Part shown: one piece after another, positions 1-7,879 of the stretch | Position numbering within the stretch: position 1 is the first letter of the stretch | Layout: each line of letters starts with the position of its first letter | Source of the DNA: Corynebacterium sp. 13CS0277 | GTDB lineage: Bacteria; Actinomycetota; Actinomycetes; Mycobacteriales; Mycobacteriaceae | Assembly (NCBI RefSeq): GCF_002994655.1 | Contig: NZ_PPDL01000024.1 | Coordinates: forward strand, 1 to 45,928 | Reading direction: 5' to 3' | DNA length: 45,928 nt | Notes under the pieces: model-generated | What the model was told of the DNA's origin: nothing | Seen by the model: the letters and a program-made list of their open reading frames with translations, nothing else | Database searches by the model: none | Program-made: the position numbers and the translations under genes

Positions 1-155
1 GGCCCTATGAAGTAGGTAACACTTCGGGTCATTCGAACGCGACACGCCGTCCAGACACACATTTTGTCGTTTAACCCCGAAACGCCACGCCCGCGACCCC
101 AGACGAATTCGTTGAGGGTGCGGTGCGTGGCGGGAAGGCGTGCGGGGTTACGGTC
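1..155. other. spacer downstream of nusG
   Basis: This is the stretch after the nusG stop, towards the ribosomal protein genes (rplK, rplA) that usually follow on the same strand but lie outside the window. I see no gene, no clear hairpin terminator and no certain promoter. The lack of a terminator is compatible with transcription continuing into rplK, but that is inference. Confidence 0.4.
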
Positions 156-1010
156 TTAGATGACCTTTTCCACCTGGTCGAAGTCGACATCGACCGGGGT
201 CTCACGACCGAAGATGGACACCAGGACGCGCAGCTTGGCGTTTTCGACATCGACCTCGGAGATCGTGGCCGCAACACCAGCAAACGCGCCGGTGAGGATG
301 GTGACGGCTTCGCCGGCCTCGAAGTCGACCTCGGGGGTGGCCTTCTTCTCCGTGAGCGGGGCGGCAACCACCTGCTCGCCGGTGGTGTTCTCCGCGGCGG
401 CGGGGGTCGGGTTCTCCGGGGGCAGCAGGAACTTCGCCACATCGCGGTGCTTCACCGGGGTGGGGTGGCCCTCGTTACCGACGAAGGAGGTGACACCCGG
501 GGTGTCGCGCACGACGGACCAGGAGCGGTCGTCGACCTCCATGCGGACGAGCACGTAGCCCGGCAGCAGCTTGCGCTTGACCTGCTTGCGCTTGCCGTCG
601 CGGATCTCGGTGACTTCCTCGATCGGCACGACCACGTCGAAAATGCGATCCTCGACCTCAAGGGTCTGGGCGCGCATGTCCAGGTTGGTCTTCACCTTGT
701 TCTCGTAGCCGGAGTAGCACTGGATGATGTACCAGGAGCCCGGCAGCTTCTTCAGGTCGACGATGAAGCGGCGCAGACGAGCCTTGTACTCGCGCAGGGC
801 CTGCTCTTCCTCGCTGGAGAGCTCCACCTCAGCCTCGGCCTCAGCGGCCTCGACTGCGGCGGCAGCGGAACCGGCCTCCACGATCTCCTCCGCCACCTCG
901 GCGGCAGCCTCAGTCACGGCAGCAGTCGCCGCAGACTCAGCGATCGCGGCATCAGCCTCCTGCGCGGTCTGCTCCACAGCTTCGTAAGCCTCGACGTTGT
1001 CCTCGCTCAT
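156..1010 (-). CDS. nusG: Transcription termination/antitermination factor NusG
   Basis: NusG binds RNA polymerase and links it to Rho or to the leading ribosome. The 284-residue product has an Ala/Glu-rich acidic N-terminal extension of roughly 90 residues, usual in actinobacterial NusG. An NGN domain follows, beginning near [14 protein letters not shown], and a C-terminal KOW domain around [16 protein letters not shown]. The ATG at 1010 is preferred over the longer frame because AGAAGGAG lies just upstream and the extra 22 residues look like leader sequence. The gene follows secE on the same strand, but with a 241-nt spacer containing a strong hairpin. Confidence 0.96.
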   Translation of the reverse strand: MSEDNVEAYEAVEQTAQEADAAIAESAATAAVTEAAAEVAEEIVEAGSAAAAVEAAEAEAEVELSSEEEQALREYKARLRRFIVDLKKLPGSWYIIQCYSGYENKVKTNLDMRAQTLEVEDRIFDVVVPIEEVTEIRDGKRKQVKRKLLPGYVLVRMEVDDRSWSVVRDTPGVTSFVGNEGHPTPVKHRDVAKFLLPPENPTPAAAENTTGEQVVAAPLTEKKATPEVDFEAGEAVTILTGAFAGVAATISEVDVENAKLRVLVSIFGRETPVDVDFDQVEKVI

Positions 1011-1189
1011 GCGACTTGCTCCTTCTAACACGCACTGCCCACCACAGGATGTGGCGGAGAAAAATATTGTTGCCATCCAGCGACAGCTAGCCCCACTGAG
1101 CCTACCGGCACACCGCGACCAACACCCACCACACCACGGCCAGACGAGAGAAATCAGACAGCACGCATCCGGGTGGGCACAAAGCTAAT

Positions 1190-1228
1190 CCCGCCCAACC
1201 CCAGGCAATATGCCCTGGATTGAGCGGG
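1190..1228 (-). terminator. hairpin in the secE-nusG spacer (attenuator or processing site)
   Basis: On the minus strand a stem starting CCCGCTCAATCCAGG pairs with CCTGGGGTTGGGCGGG around a short loop. G-U pairs are tolerated. It starts 24 nt after the secE stop. The bases after it (ATTAGCTTTG) are not a real U-run, so it may only partly terminate, or may mark RNA processing. The rest of the 1011-1251 spacer shows no convincing promoter, although nusG has its own good ribosome binding site. Confidence 0.5.
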
Positions 1229-1251
1229 AAAAGTGTGTATGATTTTTCACG

Positions 1252-1578
1252 CTAGTCGCGGATGAGAATTTTCTCAACTCCGAGACCGGCCAAGAAATCA
1301 ACACCTGCGACAAGAGCCGTCACGGCAATCAAGAAAGCCAGCACGATCGTGGTGTACACGACCATCTGCTTCGGAGTCGGCCAGATGACTTTCTTCATCT
1401 CGGAGGCCACTTCCGGAAGGAACGTGGCAACGCTCCCACCCGGGGTGGAATCCTCAGCCGGCTTCGCGACCTTCTTCTTCGCCTCGTACGCCTCGGCAGT
1501 GGTGGCGACACCAGTCACCTGACGCTTACCGGCCGGGCGGGCGGCGCCCACCTTCTCCGGCTGCTTTTCGTCGGCCAC
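1252..1578 (-). CDS. secE: Preprotein translocase subunit SecE
   Basis: SecE is the small clamp subunit of the SecYEG channel in the cytoplasmic membrane. The 108-residue protein has a charged N-terminal half and a single C-terminal transmembrane segment (about residues 72-100). It is preceded by the conserved amphipathic stretch FLPEVASEMKKVIWPTPKQM, which is diagnostic for the family. The start is GTG with AAGGAG six nt upstream. It lies 37 nt downstream of tRNA-Trp and probably shares its transcript, as in many actinobacteria. Confidence 0.95.
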   Translation of the reverse strand: MADEKQPEKVGAARPAGKRQVTGVATTAEAYEAKKKVAKPAEDSTPGGSVATFLPEVASEMKKVIWPTPKQMVVYTTIVLAFLIAVTALVAGVDFLAGLGVEKILIRD

Positions 1579-1615
1579 GGCACTCCTTAGCGCTAAACCT
1601 TTGTCGAGGGATTTG

Positions 1616-1688
<73 letters not shown>

Positions 1689-1848
1689 AGAGGGATGCAC
1701 CAACAAGGGATCCTTGCGGCACCCGACCCACTATAGCACCGTCGCATGCGAACGCATCCAACCGGACCCAACAGCGAGTCGAAAATTTTTCATGCTGAGA
1801 CACGAACGCAGCCGCGCCAGAAACCTGGTGCGGCTGGTCTTGTCTCAG

Positions 1849-1920
1849 TGGCGATGGAGAGAATTGAACTCTCGACACAACGATTATGAGTCGTTTGCTC
1901 TACCACTGAGCTACACCGCC
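1849..1920 (-). tRNA. tRNA-Met (CAT), elongator type
   Basis: A 72-nt cloverleaf on the minus strand with acceptor GGCGGTG/CATCGCC and discriminator A. The anticodon loop CTCATAA gives CAT. The first acceptor pair is a normal G-C and the anticodon stem lacks the three G-C pairs of initiator tRNA, so this is the elongator. Confidence 0.95.
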
Positions 1921-1959
1921 GGTGCGCCATGCGCAGGAATTCACCCATGCATGAAACAG

Positions 1960-2032
1960 AGCCCCCTGACAGAATCGAACTGTCGACCTTTTCCTTACCA
2001 TGGAAACGCTCTGCCGACTGAGCTAAGGGGGC
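1960..2032 (-). tRNA. tRNA-Thr (GGT)
   Basis: A 73-nt cloverleaf on the minus strand with acceptor GCCCCCT/AGGGGGC. The anticodon loop ATGGTAA gives GGT. It is the first gene of the Thr-Met-Trp-secE run and lies about 50 nt downstream of a plausible promoter. Confidence 0.96.
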
Positions 2033-2084
2033 ACAGCCTCTGTGGGGCTGGTCTTTTCTGACCCGCTCCGTTGAAGCCTGAACT

Positions 2085-2114
2085 AGATTAACCTGACTGT
2101 TCCGCAGTTCACAA
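2085..2114 (-). promoter_or_regulatory. promoter for the tRNA-Thr/Met/Trp-secE transcript
   Basis: On the minus strand TTGTGA (-35, 4 of 6 matches) and TAATCT (-10) are separated by 18 bp. They lie about 53 nt upstream of the 5' end of tRNA-Thr. The sequence turns markedly AT-richer here, unlike the GC-rich spacer further upstream. Confidence 0.6.
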
Positions 2115-2681
2115 ATTGGCAGGTCACACATTATTTTCGCGCTATTTTTCACCCACTTGCGCACGCACTGCACGCATCACCCACGCACAGCCCCACACCC
2201 TCGGCTCCCCGGGCACGCTCCGACAGCGGGAACCCGACTCTCTCTCCCACCACGACGCGGCGCACCCGGCCGCGTCCGCAGCGATCCTGTCCCGCTGCCC
2301 CACAGCGCAAGCACGCTTCCTACACCCCGTCCGCACCACCGTTGCCGCGGCCCAGAGTGCCCCTCGCCGGGCGCGCGGCGCGGCGCGTGGCCACTCGCGC
2401 ACGAGCACTCCCAAGACTCGCGGGAGACATTCCCCCGACGAGTCGACGTGCGCAGCACTTCCCCGCACCCGGCACAGTCCGCACTGTCGTGTCCCACCCT
2501 GATCGTCCTGCTGTGCTGCCCCTCAAGCTGTGCGAGAACGTGCCCCTCAGCAGGTTCCGACGACCCTGCGCAGGCTCGGTGCCGTCCGCACATGGTTGGC
2601 GCTTGCCCCTGACCCACCCTTGCGCGCCCTTGAACCCCACCCCACACCCGCCACGGGAGTGCGGTTTCCCCGGGCATGTGA
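2115..2681. other. GC-rich spacer without a recognisable gene
   Basis: Several open frames cross this stretch, but their translations are Arg/Pro/His-rich and show no domain, no good start and no ribosome binding site. They look like products of high GC. Apart from the tRNA-Tyr terminator at its right edge, I see no convincing element. Confidence 0.5.
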
Positions 2682-2713
2682 AAACCCCGCTCGCATGTCT
2701 GCGGGCGGGGTTT
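2682..2713 (-). terminator. terminator after tRNA-Tyr
   Basis: Read on the minus strand, AAACCCCGC pairs perfectly with GCGGGGTTT around a 14-nt loop and runs into TTTT. It begins 9 nt past the 3' end of tRNA-Tyr, so tRNA-Tyr appears to be its own transcription unit. Confidence 0.85.
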
Positions 2714-2721
2714 ATTTGTGG

Positions 2722-2803
2722 TGCCAGGTGATGGATTCGAACCAACGTAGGCAATGCCGGCGGATTTACAGTCCGCTCCCTTTGGCCACTCGGGCAACCT
2801 GGC
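2722..2803 (-). tRNA. tRNA-Tyr (GTA)
   Basis: An 82-nt class II tRNA on the minus strand with acceptor GCCAGGT/ACCTGGC, discriminator A and a long variable arm. The anticodon loop CTGTAAA gives GTA. A TANNNT-type -10 (TAGTAT, 2831-2826) lies 22-28 nt upstream and may be its promoter. Confidence 0.96.
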
Positions 2804-2896
2804 GTGTACCGGGGTACGGCGATTGATACTACTACGACTGCCACAGCCAAGCGCAAACTCGCTGCTGGTGGCAGGTTTCGTCGTGGCGCTGAAGAT

Positions 2897-3889
2897 TTAG
2901 CCGACGCGGGCGACGGTGAAGCGCGCGAGGTCCAACAGGGCAGTGGTGGCGGGCCCGTCGGGCAGTTGCGCGAGGTCGTGCTCGGCGGCGTCGAGGTAGT
3001 GGCGGACGTCGGCGAGTGCCTTCTCCCGGCCGGTGGAGCGCTCCAAGAGGTCGAGGGCGCGGGCAACATCGGCGTCGTTGTCGATGGGCCCGGTGAGCAG
3101 CCCCCGCAGTTGCTCACCGACGGGGGTGTCTTCCTGCAGGGCGTAGAGCACCGGCAGGGTGAACACGCCTTCGCGCAGGTCGGTGCCGGGGACTTTTCCG
3201 GATTCTTCCGGGGAGGAGAAGATGTCGATGATGTCGTCGACGATCTGGAACACCATGCCGATGTTGTTGCCGAAGCTCTGCAGTGCCCGGGTGTGTTCTT
3301 CGCTGGCGCCGGAGTGCAGGGCACCCAGGTATCCCGCGGAGGCGATGAGCACACCGGTCTTTTCTTTGATGACGGCGGTGTAGTGGGCGACCGGGTCGCC
3401 GTCCTGGGCGCCGATGGTTTCCCGCATCTGCCCGGTGACGAGTTCGCCGAAGGTGTCGGCGAAGTGGGCGACGGTGTCGACGCCGAGTTCTGCCATGAGC
3501 CCGGAGGCTTTCGCGAGGAGGAAGTCGCCGGCGAGGATCGCCACGGAGTTGTTCCAGCGGGCGTTGGCCGAGGGCACGCCGCGGCGGCGGTCGGCTTCGT
3601 CCATGACGTCGTCGTGGTACAGCGTCGCCAGGTGGGTGATTTCCACGACGACGGCCGCTTTGATGACGTCCTCACTGCAGGGCCGCTGCCCGTAGCAGCT
3701 GGCCAGGAGGGCAAACATGGGGCGGAAGCGCTTCCCCCCGGCGTCCAGCAGGTGCAACACCTTATCGGTGACGAAGTCGGCGCCCTCAGCCAGCACGCTG
3801 CGGAGTTTCGCCTCCACGGCATCCATTCCGGAAGCAATGGAGGCGTTCAGGTGCTCGTCACCCAGTTCAACCCGGGGGGTGTGGCTCAT
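2897..3889 (-). CDS. grcC: All-trans polyprenyl diphosphate synthase (menaquinone side chain)
   Basis: This trans-isoprenyl diphosphate synthase probably makes the long isoprenoid tail that MenA attaches to the naphthoquinone ring. The 330-residue product carries both aspartate-rich motifs, DDVMD in the LYHDDVMDEAD region and DDIID in IVDDIID, plus the GGKRFRP motif. The ATG at 3889 follows AAGGATT. An in-frame ATG at 3919 would add ten residues but has no ribosome binding site, so the start is uncertain. The neighbouring divergent menJ and the men genes downstream support a menaquinone role. Chain length cannot be read from the sequence. Confidence 0.88.
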   Translation of the reverse strand: MSHTPRVELGDEHLNASIASGMDAVEAKLRSVLAEGADFVTDKVLHLLDAGGKRFRPMFALLASCYGQRPCSEDVIKAAVVVEITHLATLYHDDVMDEADRRRGVPSANARWNNSVAILAGDFLLAKASGLMAELGVDTVAHFADTFGELVTGQMRETIGAQDGDPVAHYTAVIKEKTGVLIASAGYLGALHSGASEEHTRALQSFGNNIGMVFQIVDDIIDIFSSPEESGKVPGTDLREGVFTLPVLYALQEDTPVGEQLRGLLTGPIDNDADVARALDLLERSTGREKALADVRHYLDAAEHDLAQLPDGPATTALLDLARFTVARVG

Positions 3890-3938
3890 GTCCGTGGGAA
3901 TCCTTATGTTGCGTGACATCGCGGTCGGGATAGTTGTG

Positions 3939-3948
3939 CCGTTAACGG
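3939..3948. promoter_or_regulatory. palindrome in the grcC-menJ divergent spacer
   Basis: CCGTTAACGG is a perfect 10-bp palindrome in the only regulatory space between two divergent menaquinone genes. It could be an operator shared by both, but a palindrome this short can occur by chance and no regulator is recognised. Confidence 0.3.
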
Positions 3949-4001
3949 TAGCCCACATCCGCCGCCCCCTGCACCCCGGGGCGCGCACACTTTAGGGAAC
4001 A

Positions 4002-5396
4002 ATGGTGCCTATGCCCATCCAACCCCCGGTCGACCCCGCCGCACACCCCACGCCCGACTCCCCGCAGTCTCCTGCCCACACCGCCACGGGCACGGAAGCC
4101 CGTACCAGCGCCGATGCCGCAGCCATCCCCACAGCCGCCGGCGCCGGCGGGCATGTCCTCGTCGTCGGTGCGGGCCCGGCGGGCAGTGCGGCAGCCCTGC
4201 GGGCGGCGCGCGCAGGCTTCACTGTCACCCTGGTGGACCAGGCGGAGTTTCCTCGCGATAAAACCTGCGGGGATGGACTCACCCCCCGGGCGATGCACGC
4301 CCTGGAGGAGTTGGGGTTCGGCGCGGAGATCGGCGACGGGTTCCGCACCCAGGGGTTGAAACTGTTCGGCTTCGGCGGGGAGGTCACCTGCCCCTGGGGG
4401 GACAGCGCCTTTGGGGCGTATGGTTCGGCGATGCGCCGCACCCGCTTCGATGCACTCCTGGTGGAGCGCGCCGCCGCCCACCCGGCGGTGACATTCCTGC
4501 CGGGGCGCAAGGTCCTGCGCCCCGAGTTCGCCGGCGCCCGCATCAGTGCTCTCGTACTCCAGGAGCAGGATGGTGCGGAGCGCCGCCTGCCGGTCACCCA
4601 CGTGTTGGTCGCCGATGGGGTGCGCAGCACCCTCGGCAAACAGCTGGGCAGGGTGTGGCACAAGGAGCACGTCTACGGCATTGCCGCCCGCTCCTATTGC
4701 CGCACGCCGCGGTCCGGGGAGCCCTGGATCCACTCCCACTTGGAGCTCCGGGACGCCGCCGGAGATACCCACCCCGGCTACGGGTGGGTGTTCCCCCTGG
4801 GCCCGTCTGAGGGCTACGCCAACGTTGGCTGCGGGGCCCTGTCGACCCTGGCCCGCCCCAGCCACATCAACACCAAGAAGGTGCTGGCCCACTACGCCTC
4901 CTCCCTGGCCGCCGACTGGGGTTTCAGCTCCCCGGAGCACGTCGCCAGCGCCCTGCTGCCCATGGGTGGTGCGGTGAGCAACGTGGCAGGGCCGAACTGG
5001 ATGCTGCTGGGGGATGCGGCGGCGTGTGTGAACCCCCTCAACGGCGAAGGCATCGACTACGCCCTGGAGACCGCCCGCCACGCCGTCGACATTCTCGCCC
5101 AGCAGCCCCGCGCCGACTACACCCTGCTGTGGCCGGACGTGCTGCGCGCCCACTACGGGGCGGCGTTCAGCCTGGCGCGCAGCCTCGCCCGGCTGCTCAC
5201 CGTGGACAGCTTCCTGCCCCGCACCGGACCCCTGGCGCTGCGGGGCCCGCAGGCCTCGATCGTCATGCCGGCCGCCGCCCGCCTCATGGGCAACCTCGTC
5301 ACCGAGGAGGATCGGGATCTCGTGGCCCGCGCCTGGCGGGCCGCCGGCCACCGCACCGCCCGCGGCCCGCAGCTGTGGGACAGCACCGGGGCATAA
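4002..5396 (+). CDS. menJ: Menaquinone reductase MenJ (geranylgeranyl reductase family flavoprotein)
   Basis: The characterised mycobacterial relative saturates one isoprene unit of the menaquinone tail. The 464-residue protein begins with a Pro/Ala-rich stretch of about 45 residues. An FAD-binding Rossmann motif follows (VLVVGAGPAGSAAALRAARA), then the substrate-side motif DKTCGDGLTPRA, then the second FAD motif GDAAACVNPLNGEGIDYALE. This is the order of geranylgeranyl reductase family enzymes. The ATG at 4002 has AGGGAA upstream; a second ATG at 4011 is possible. It is divergent from grcC and convergent with menG. Confidence 0.88.
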   Translation: MVPMPIQPPVDPAAHPTPDSPQSPAHTATGTEARTSADAAAIPTAAGAGGHVLVVGAGPAGSAAALRAARAGFTVTLVDQAEFPRDKTCGDGLTPRAMHALEELGFGAEIGDGFRTQGLKLFGFGGEVTCPWGDSAFGAYGSAMRRTRFDALLVERAAAHPAVTFLPGRKVLRPEFAGARISALVLQEQDGAERRLPVTHVLVADGVRSTLGKQLGRVWHKEHVYGIAARSYCRTPRSGEPWIHSHLELRDAAGDTHPGYGWVFPLGPSEGYANVGCGALSTLARPSHINTKKVLAHYASSLAADWGFSSPEHVASALLPMGGAVSNVAGPNWMLLGDAAACVNPLNGEGIDYALETARHAVDILAQQPRADYTLLWPDVLRAHYGAAFSLARSLARLLTVDSFLPRTGPLALRGPQASIVMPAAARLMGNLVTEEDRDLVARAWRAAGHRTARGPQLWDSTGA

Positions 5397-5445
5397 AAAA
5401 TCCCGGCCCCCGGCGACATCGCACACCCCTCCCCCACGGACGCAG

Positions 5446-5478
5446 ACCACCCACGCCCGGGGTCTGGGCGTGGGTGGT
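5446..5478. terminator. bidirectional hairpin between menJ and menG
   Basis: ACCACCCACGCCC and GGGCGTGGGTGGT form a perfect 13-bp stem with a 7-nt loop between two convergent genes. No long U-run follows on either side. Its right arm is also the start of a 25-nt tandem repeat, so alternative pairings exist. Confidence 0.6.
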
Positions 5479-5532
5479 GTGCGTAGGGATGTGCGTGGGT
5501 GGTGTGCGTGGGGATATGCGTGGGTGTGTGCG
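5471..5532. repeat. 25-nt imperfect tandem repeat, about 2.5 copies
   Basis: Two 25-nt units starting TGGGTGGTGTGCGT lie at 5471-5495 and 5496-5520 and differ at two positions. A shortened third unit follows at 5521-5532. It fills the gap between the convergent menJ and menG stops and shows no coding character. Confidence 0.85.
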
Positions 5533-5571
5533 CTGTGGCGGCCCGGGGGTCTTGGAAGACCTCTCGGAGTG

Positions 5572-6270
5572 TTACTCCGCCGGCTTGGTGCCGCTGTGCA
5601 GGGCGGTAATGCCGAAGGTCATGTTCTGCCAGCCGACATCCACCCAGCCGCACTCCCGGATCGCGCGCGCCAGGTCCTCCTGGTTCGGCCAGGCGCGGAT
5701 CGACTCCGCCAAGTACTCATAGGCCTCCGGGTTGGAGGACACCACGCGCGCCACCATCGGCAGCGCCCGCATGAGGTATTCCTTGTACACCAGGGAGAAC
5801 ACCGGCACGACCGGGGTGGAGAACTCCGCGATGACGAGCCGGCCGCCCGGCTTCGTCACCCGCAGCAGTTCTTTGAGACCCGCGCGGAAATCGTGGATGT
5901 TGCGCAGCCCGTAGCTGATCGTCACCGCGTCGAAGGTGTTGTCGCCGAACGGCAGGTGCATGCCATCGCCGACGACTTTGGGCACGTCGCGGTGCGCGCC
6001 AGCGGCGAGCATCCCCTGGGAGAAATCGCAGGCCACCACCCACGCCCCGGAGGTCGCGAGTTCCTCGGTGGACACGGCGGTTCCCGCCGCGAGGTCCAGC
6101 ACCCGCTCCCCGGGGCGCAGGTGGAGACGCTCACGGGTGCGGCGCCGCCACACGCGGTCCTGCCCGAAGGACAGCACCGTGTTGGTCAGGTCGTAGTTTT
6201 TGCCCACCCCGTCAAACATGCGGGCGACATCAACGGGCTTTTTCTCCAGGTTTGCCTTCGACACGCTCAC
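5572..6270 (-). CDS. menG: Demethylmenaquinone methyltransferase
   Basis: This SAM-dependent enzyme methylates demethylmenaquinone, the last ring-modifying step. The 232-residue protein is a class I methyltransferase of the UbiE/MenG family. SAM motif I is [15 protein letters not shown], and later family blocks include [26 protein letters not shown] and the [16 protein letters not shown]-terminus. The start is GTG at 6270, five nt after the stop of the upstream glycosyltransferase, so the two are co-transcribed. A second GTG at 6264 is preceded by GTGGGTGAGC and is an equally good start. Confidence 0.94.
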   Translation of the reverse strand: MSVSKANLEKKPVDVARMFDGVGKNYDLTNTVLSFGQDRVWRRRTRERLHLRPGERVLDLAAGTAVSTEELATSGAWVVACDFSQGMLAAGAHRDVPKVVGDGMHLPFGDNTFDAVTISYGLRNIHDFRAGLKELLRVTKPGGRLVIAEFSTPVVPVFSLVYKEYLMRALPMVARVVSSNPEAYEYLAESIRAWPNQEDLARAIRECGWVDVGWQNMTFGITALHSGTKPAE

Positions 6271-6275
6271 CCACG

Positions 6276-7391
6276 TTACACGCGGGTGGCGATGGCGTCC
6301 GCGTAGTGGCCGAGCAGTTCCTCAGTGATGTGCGCCCAGGTGCGGCCGGCGACCGCCGCGCGGGATGCCCGGCGCGCCTGCGCGCCGCGCGCGAGGAGCA
6401 TGTCGACGCTGCCGGGCAGGTCGCGGGTGAAGGTGTCGATGTCGAGGAGTGCGCCGTCGACGCCGTGGCGGACCAGGTCGATGGGGCCGCCGGCCCGGGG
6501 TGCGATGGTGGGGGTGCCGGAAGCGTGGGCTTCTTGGATGGTTTGGCAGAAGGTCTCGAATTCGCCGGGGTGGACGAAGACGTCCATGGCGGCGTATGCG
6601 CGGGCCAGCTCCTCCCCGTGGAGGGCGCCGGTGAACACCGCATCGGGCAGCAGCTGCTGCAGGCGGGCACGTTCGGGGCCATCGCCGACGATAACGAGGG
6701 CGAGGTCGCGCCTGTCGGCGAGTGCGGCCAGCCGGTGGACGCCTTTTTCTGCGGCGAGTCTGCCGACGTAGCCGACGATGGGGGTGCCGTGAGGGATGCC
6801 CCACCGGGCGCGGGTGGTGTCGCTGCGTGCGTCTGGGTGGTAGAGCTCGGTATCCACTCCCCTGCCCCACAGGTGGATGTTGCGGATGCCATGGCGGTGG
6901 AGGGCCGCCGCGGCGGCGGTGCTGGGCGCCAGGGTGCGGGTGGCCGCGTTGTGCATGGCCCGCGTCCACGCCCAGGAGGCGCGGGTGAGTGCCTGCAGCC
7001 GGTAGCGCTGCGCGAAGCCCGCCACGTCCGTCTGGTACACCGCCACCACGGGCAGGCCGAGTGCGCGGGCGCGGAAGATGGCGCGCCCCGCGAGCGCGAA
7101 CGGGGAGGCGACGTGCACCACGTCCGGGGCGTAGTCACGCATGATGCGTCCTGCTTCCCGGGTGGGCACCCCAATGGGCAGGGAGTTGATCCGCGGCATC
7201 ATCACCGTGGGCACGCGGTGGATGTCGAATCCGGCGTACTGGGGTATTTCTTCCTGGAAGGGCCGGGCGCCGGGGGCGATGACGCAGGCCTCGTGGCCGG
7301 TGGCCCGGAGGTGCTCGAGCACGCGGCAGACGCTGGTGGTGACCCCGTTGACGTTGGGCAGGAATGATTCCGCGACGATGAGCACACGCAT
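6276..7391 (-). CDS. mgtA: GT4-family mannosyltransferase, MgtA-like
   Basis: A 371-residue GT-B fold glycosyltransferase. The N-terminal domain opens [20 protein letters not shown]. The C-terminal donor domain contains [16 protein letters not shown], the E-x7-E region [18 protein letters not shown] and [17 protein letters not shown]. It resembles the Rv0557/C. glutamicum MgtA group, which mannosylates a glucuronosyl diacylglycerol glycolipid from GDP-mannose at the cytoplasmic face; that function is inferred from family and locus. The ATG at 7391 has AAGGAG 13 nt upstream, which is rather far. The gene is embedded in the men operon, and the same arrangement is known in mycobacteria. Confidence 0.82.
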   Translation of the reverse strand: MRVLIVAESFLPNVNGVTTSVCRVLEHLRATGHEACVIAPGARPFQEEIPQYAGFDIHRVPTVMMPRINSLPIGVPTREAGRIMRDYAPDVVHVASPFALAGRAIFRARALGLPVVAVYQTDVAGFAQRYRLQALTRASWAWTRAMHNAATRTLAPSTAAAAALHRHGIRNIHLWGRGVDTELYHPDARSDTTRARWGIPHGTPIVGYVGRLAAEKGVHRLAALADRRDLALVIVGDGPERARLQQLLPDAVFTGALHGEELARAYAAMDVFVHPGEFETFCQTIQEAHASGTPTIAPRAGGPIDLVRHGVDGALLDIDTFTRDLPGSVDMLLARGAQARRASRAAVAGRTWAHITEELLGHYADAIATRV

Positions 7392-7453
7392 GGCAGTCGG
7401 GGTACTCCTTCCACTGCGGGCGGGAACGGGGACGGGCGCGACGGGCGGGGTGG

Positions 7454-7879
7454 TCAGGTGGCGTGGGCGGCGTCGCGGCGGCGCAGCCGCCACAACAGCA
7501 GGCCGGCCAGCACACTGCTGGTGGCGGCGACGGAGCCTGCGGGCAGCAGCGCGAGCCGCCAGGTGCGGCCCTCCACCTTGACGAGGTCGGGGTTGGCGGT
7601 GGAGTAGTTCACCCACACCAGCTGCCCGGGGCCCAGGTTGCCGGGGTAGAGCACCCCGCCGGGCGGGTTGTGGAATTGGCCGGCGGCGTCTTGGTATTCG
7701 ATGGTGGTGCGCAGCGGGGTGACCGCGAGGACGCGCGCCAGGGCCCGGCCGTGGTGGGTGGCGATCTGCCGGTCGTTGAGGACGGGGCCGGCGATGAGGC
7801 AGGCGGCCACGATGAGGCTGAGGGTGTAGGTGGCCCACACCAGCTGTCGGGCGCGCCTGCGCCTGCGTGCACCTGTCAT
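7454..7879 (-). CDS. DUF3592-type two-helix membrane protein
   Basis: A 141-residue protein with an Arg-rich start, a transmembrane segment at about residues 13-33, an external domain of about 70 residues (containing VLYPGNLGPGQLVWVNYSTANPD), a second segment near residues 103-128, and an Arg-rich tail. This is the DUF3592 layout, and an equivalent gene (Rv0556) lies at the same place in mycobacteria. Its ATG abuts the menD stop (TAAATG), so it is translated straight after MenD. Function is unknown; the location suggests a membrane role linked to menaquinone or glycolipid synthesis. Confidence 0.75.
   Translation of the reverse strand: MTGARRRRRARQLVWATYTLSLIVAACLIAGPVLNDRQIATHHGRALARVLAVTPLRTTIEYQDAAGQFHNPPGGVLYPGNLGPGQLVWVNYSTANPDLVKVEGRTWRLALLPAGSVAATSSVLAGLLLWRLRRRDAAHAT

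Noticed and set aside
1849..1920. Initiator tRNA-fMet
   Set aside because: Normal first acceptor pair and no run of three G-C pairs in the anticodon stem; elongator tRNA-Met.
2320..3837. 505-codon minus-strand frame across tRNA-Tyr and grcC
   Set aside because: It crosses a clear tRNA and terminator and is out of frame with the well-supported polyprenyl synthase; the translation is Ser/Pro/Thr/Arg low complexity.
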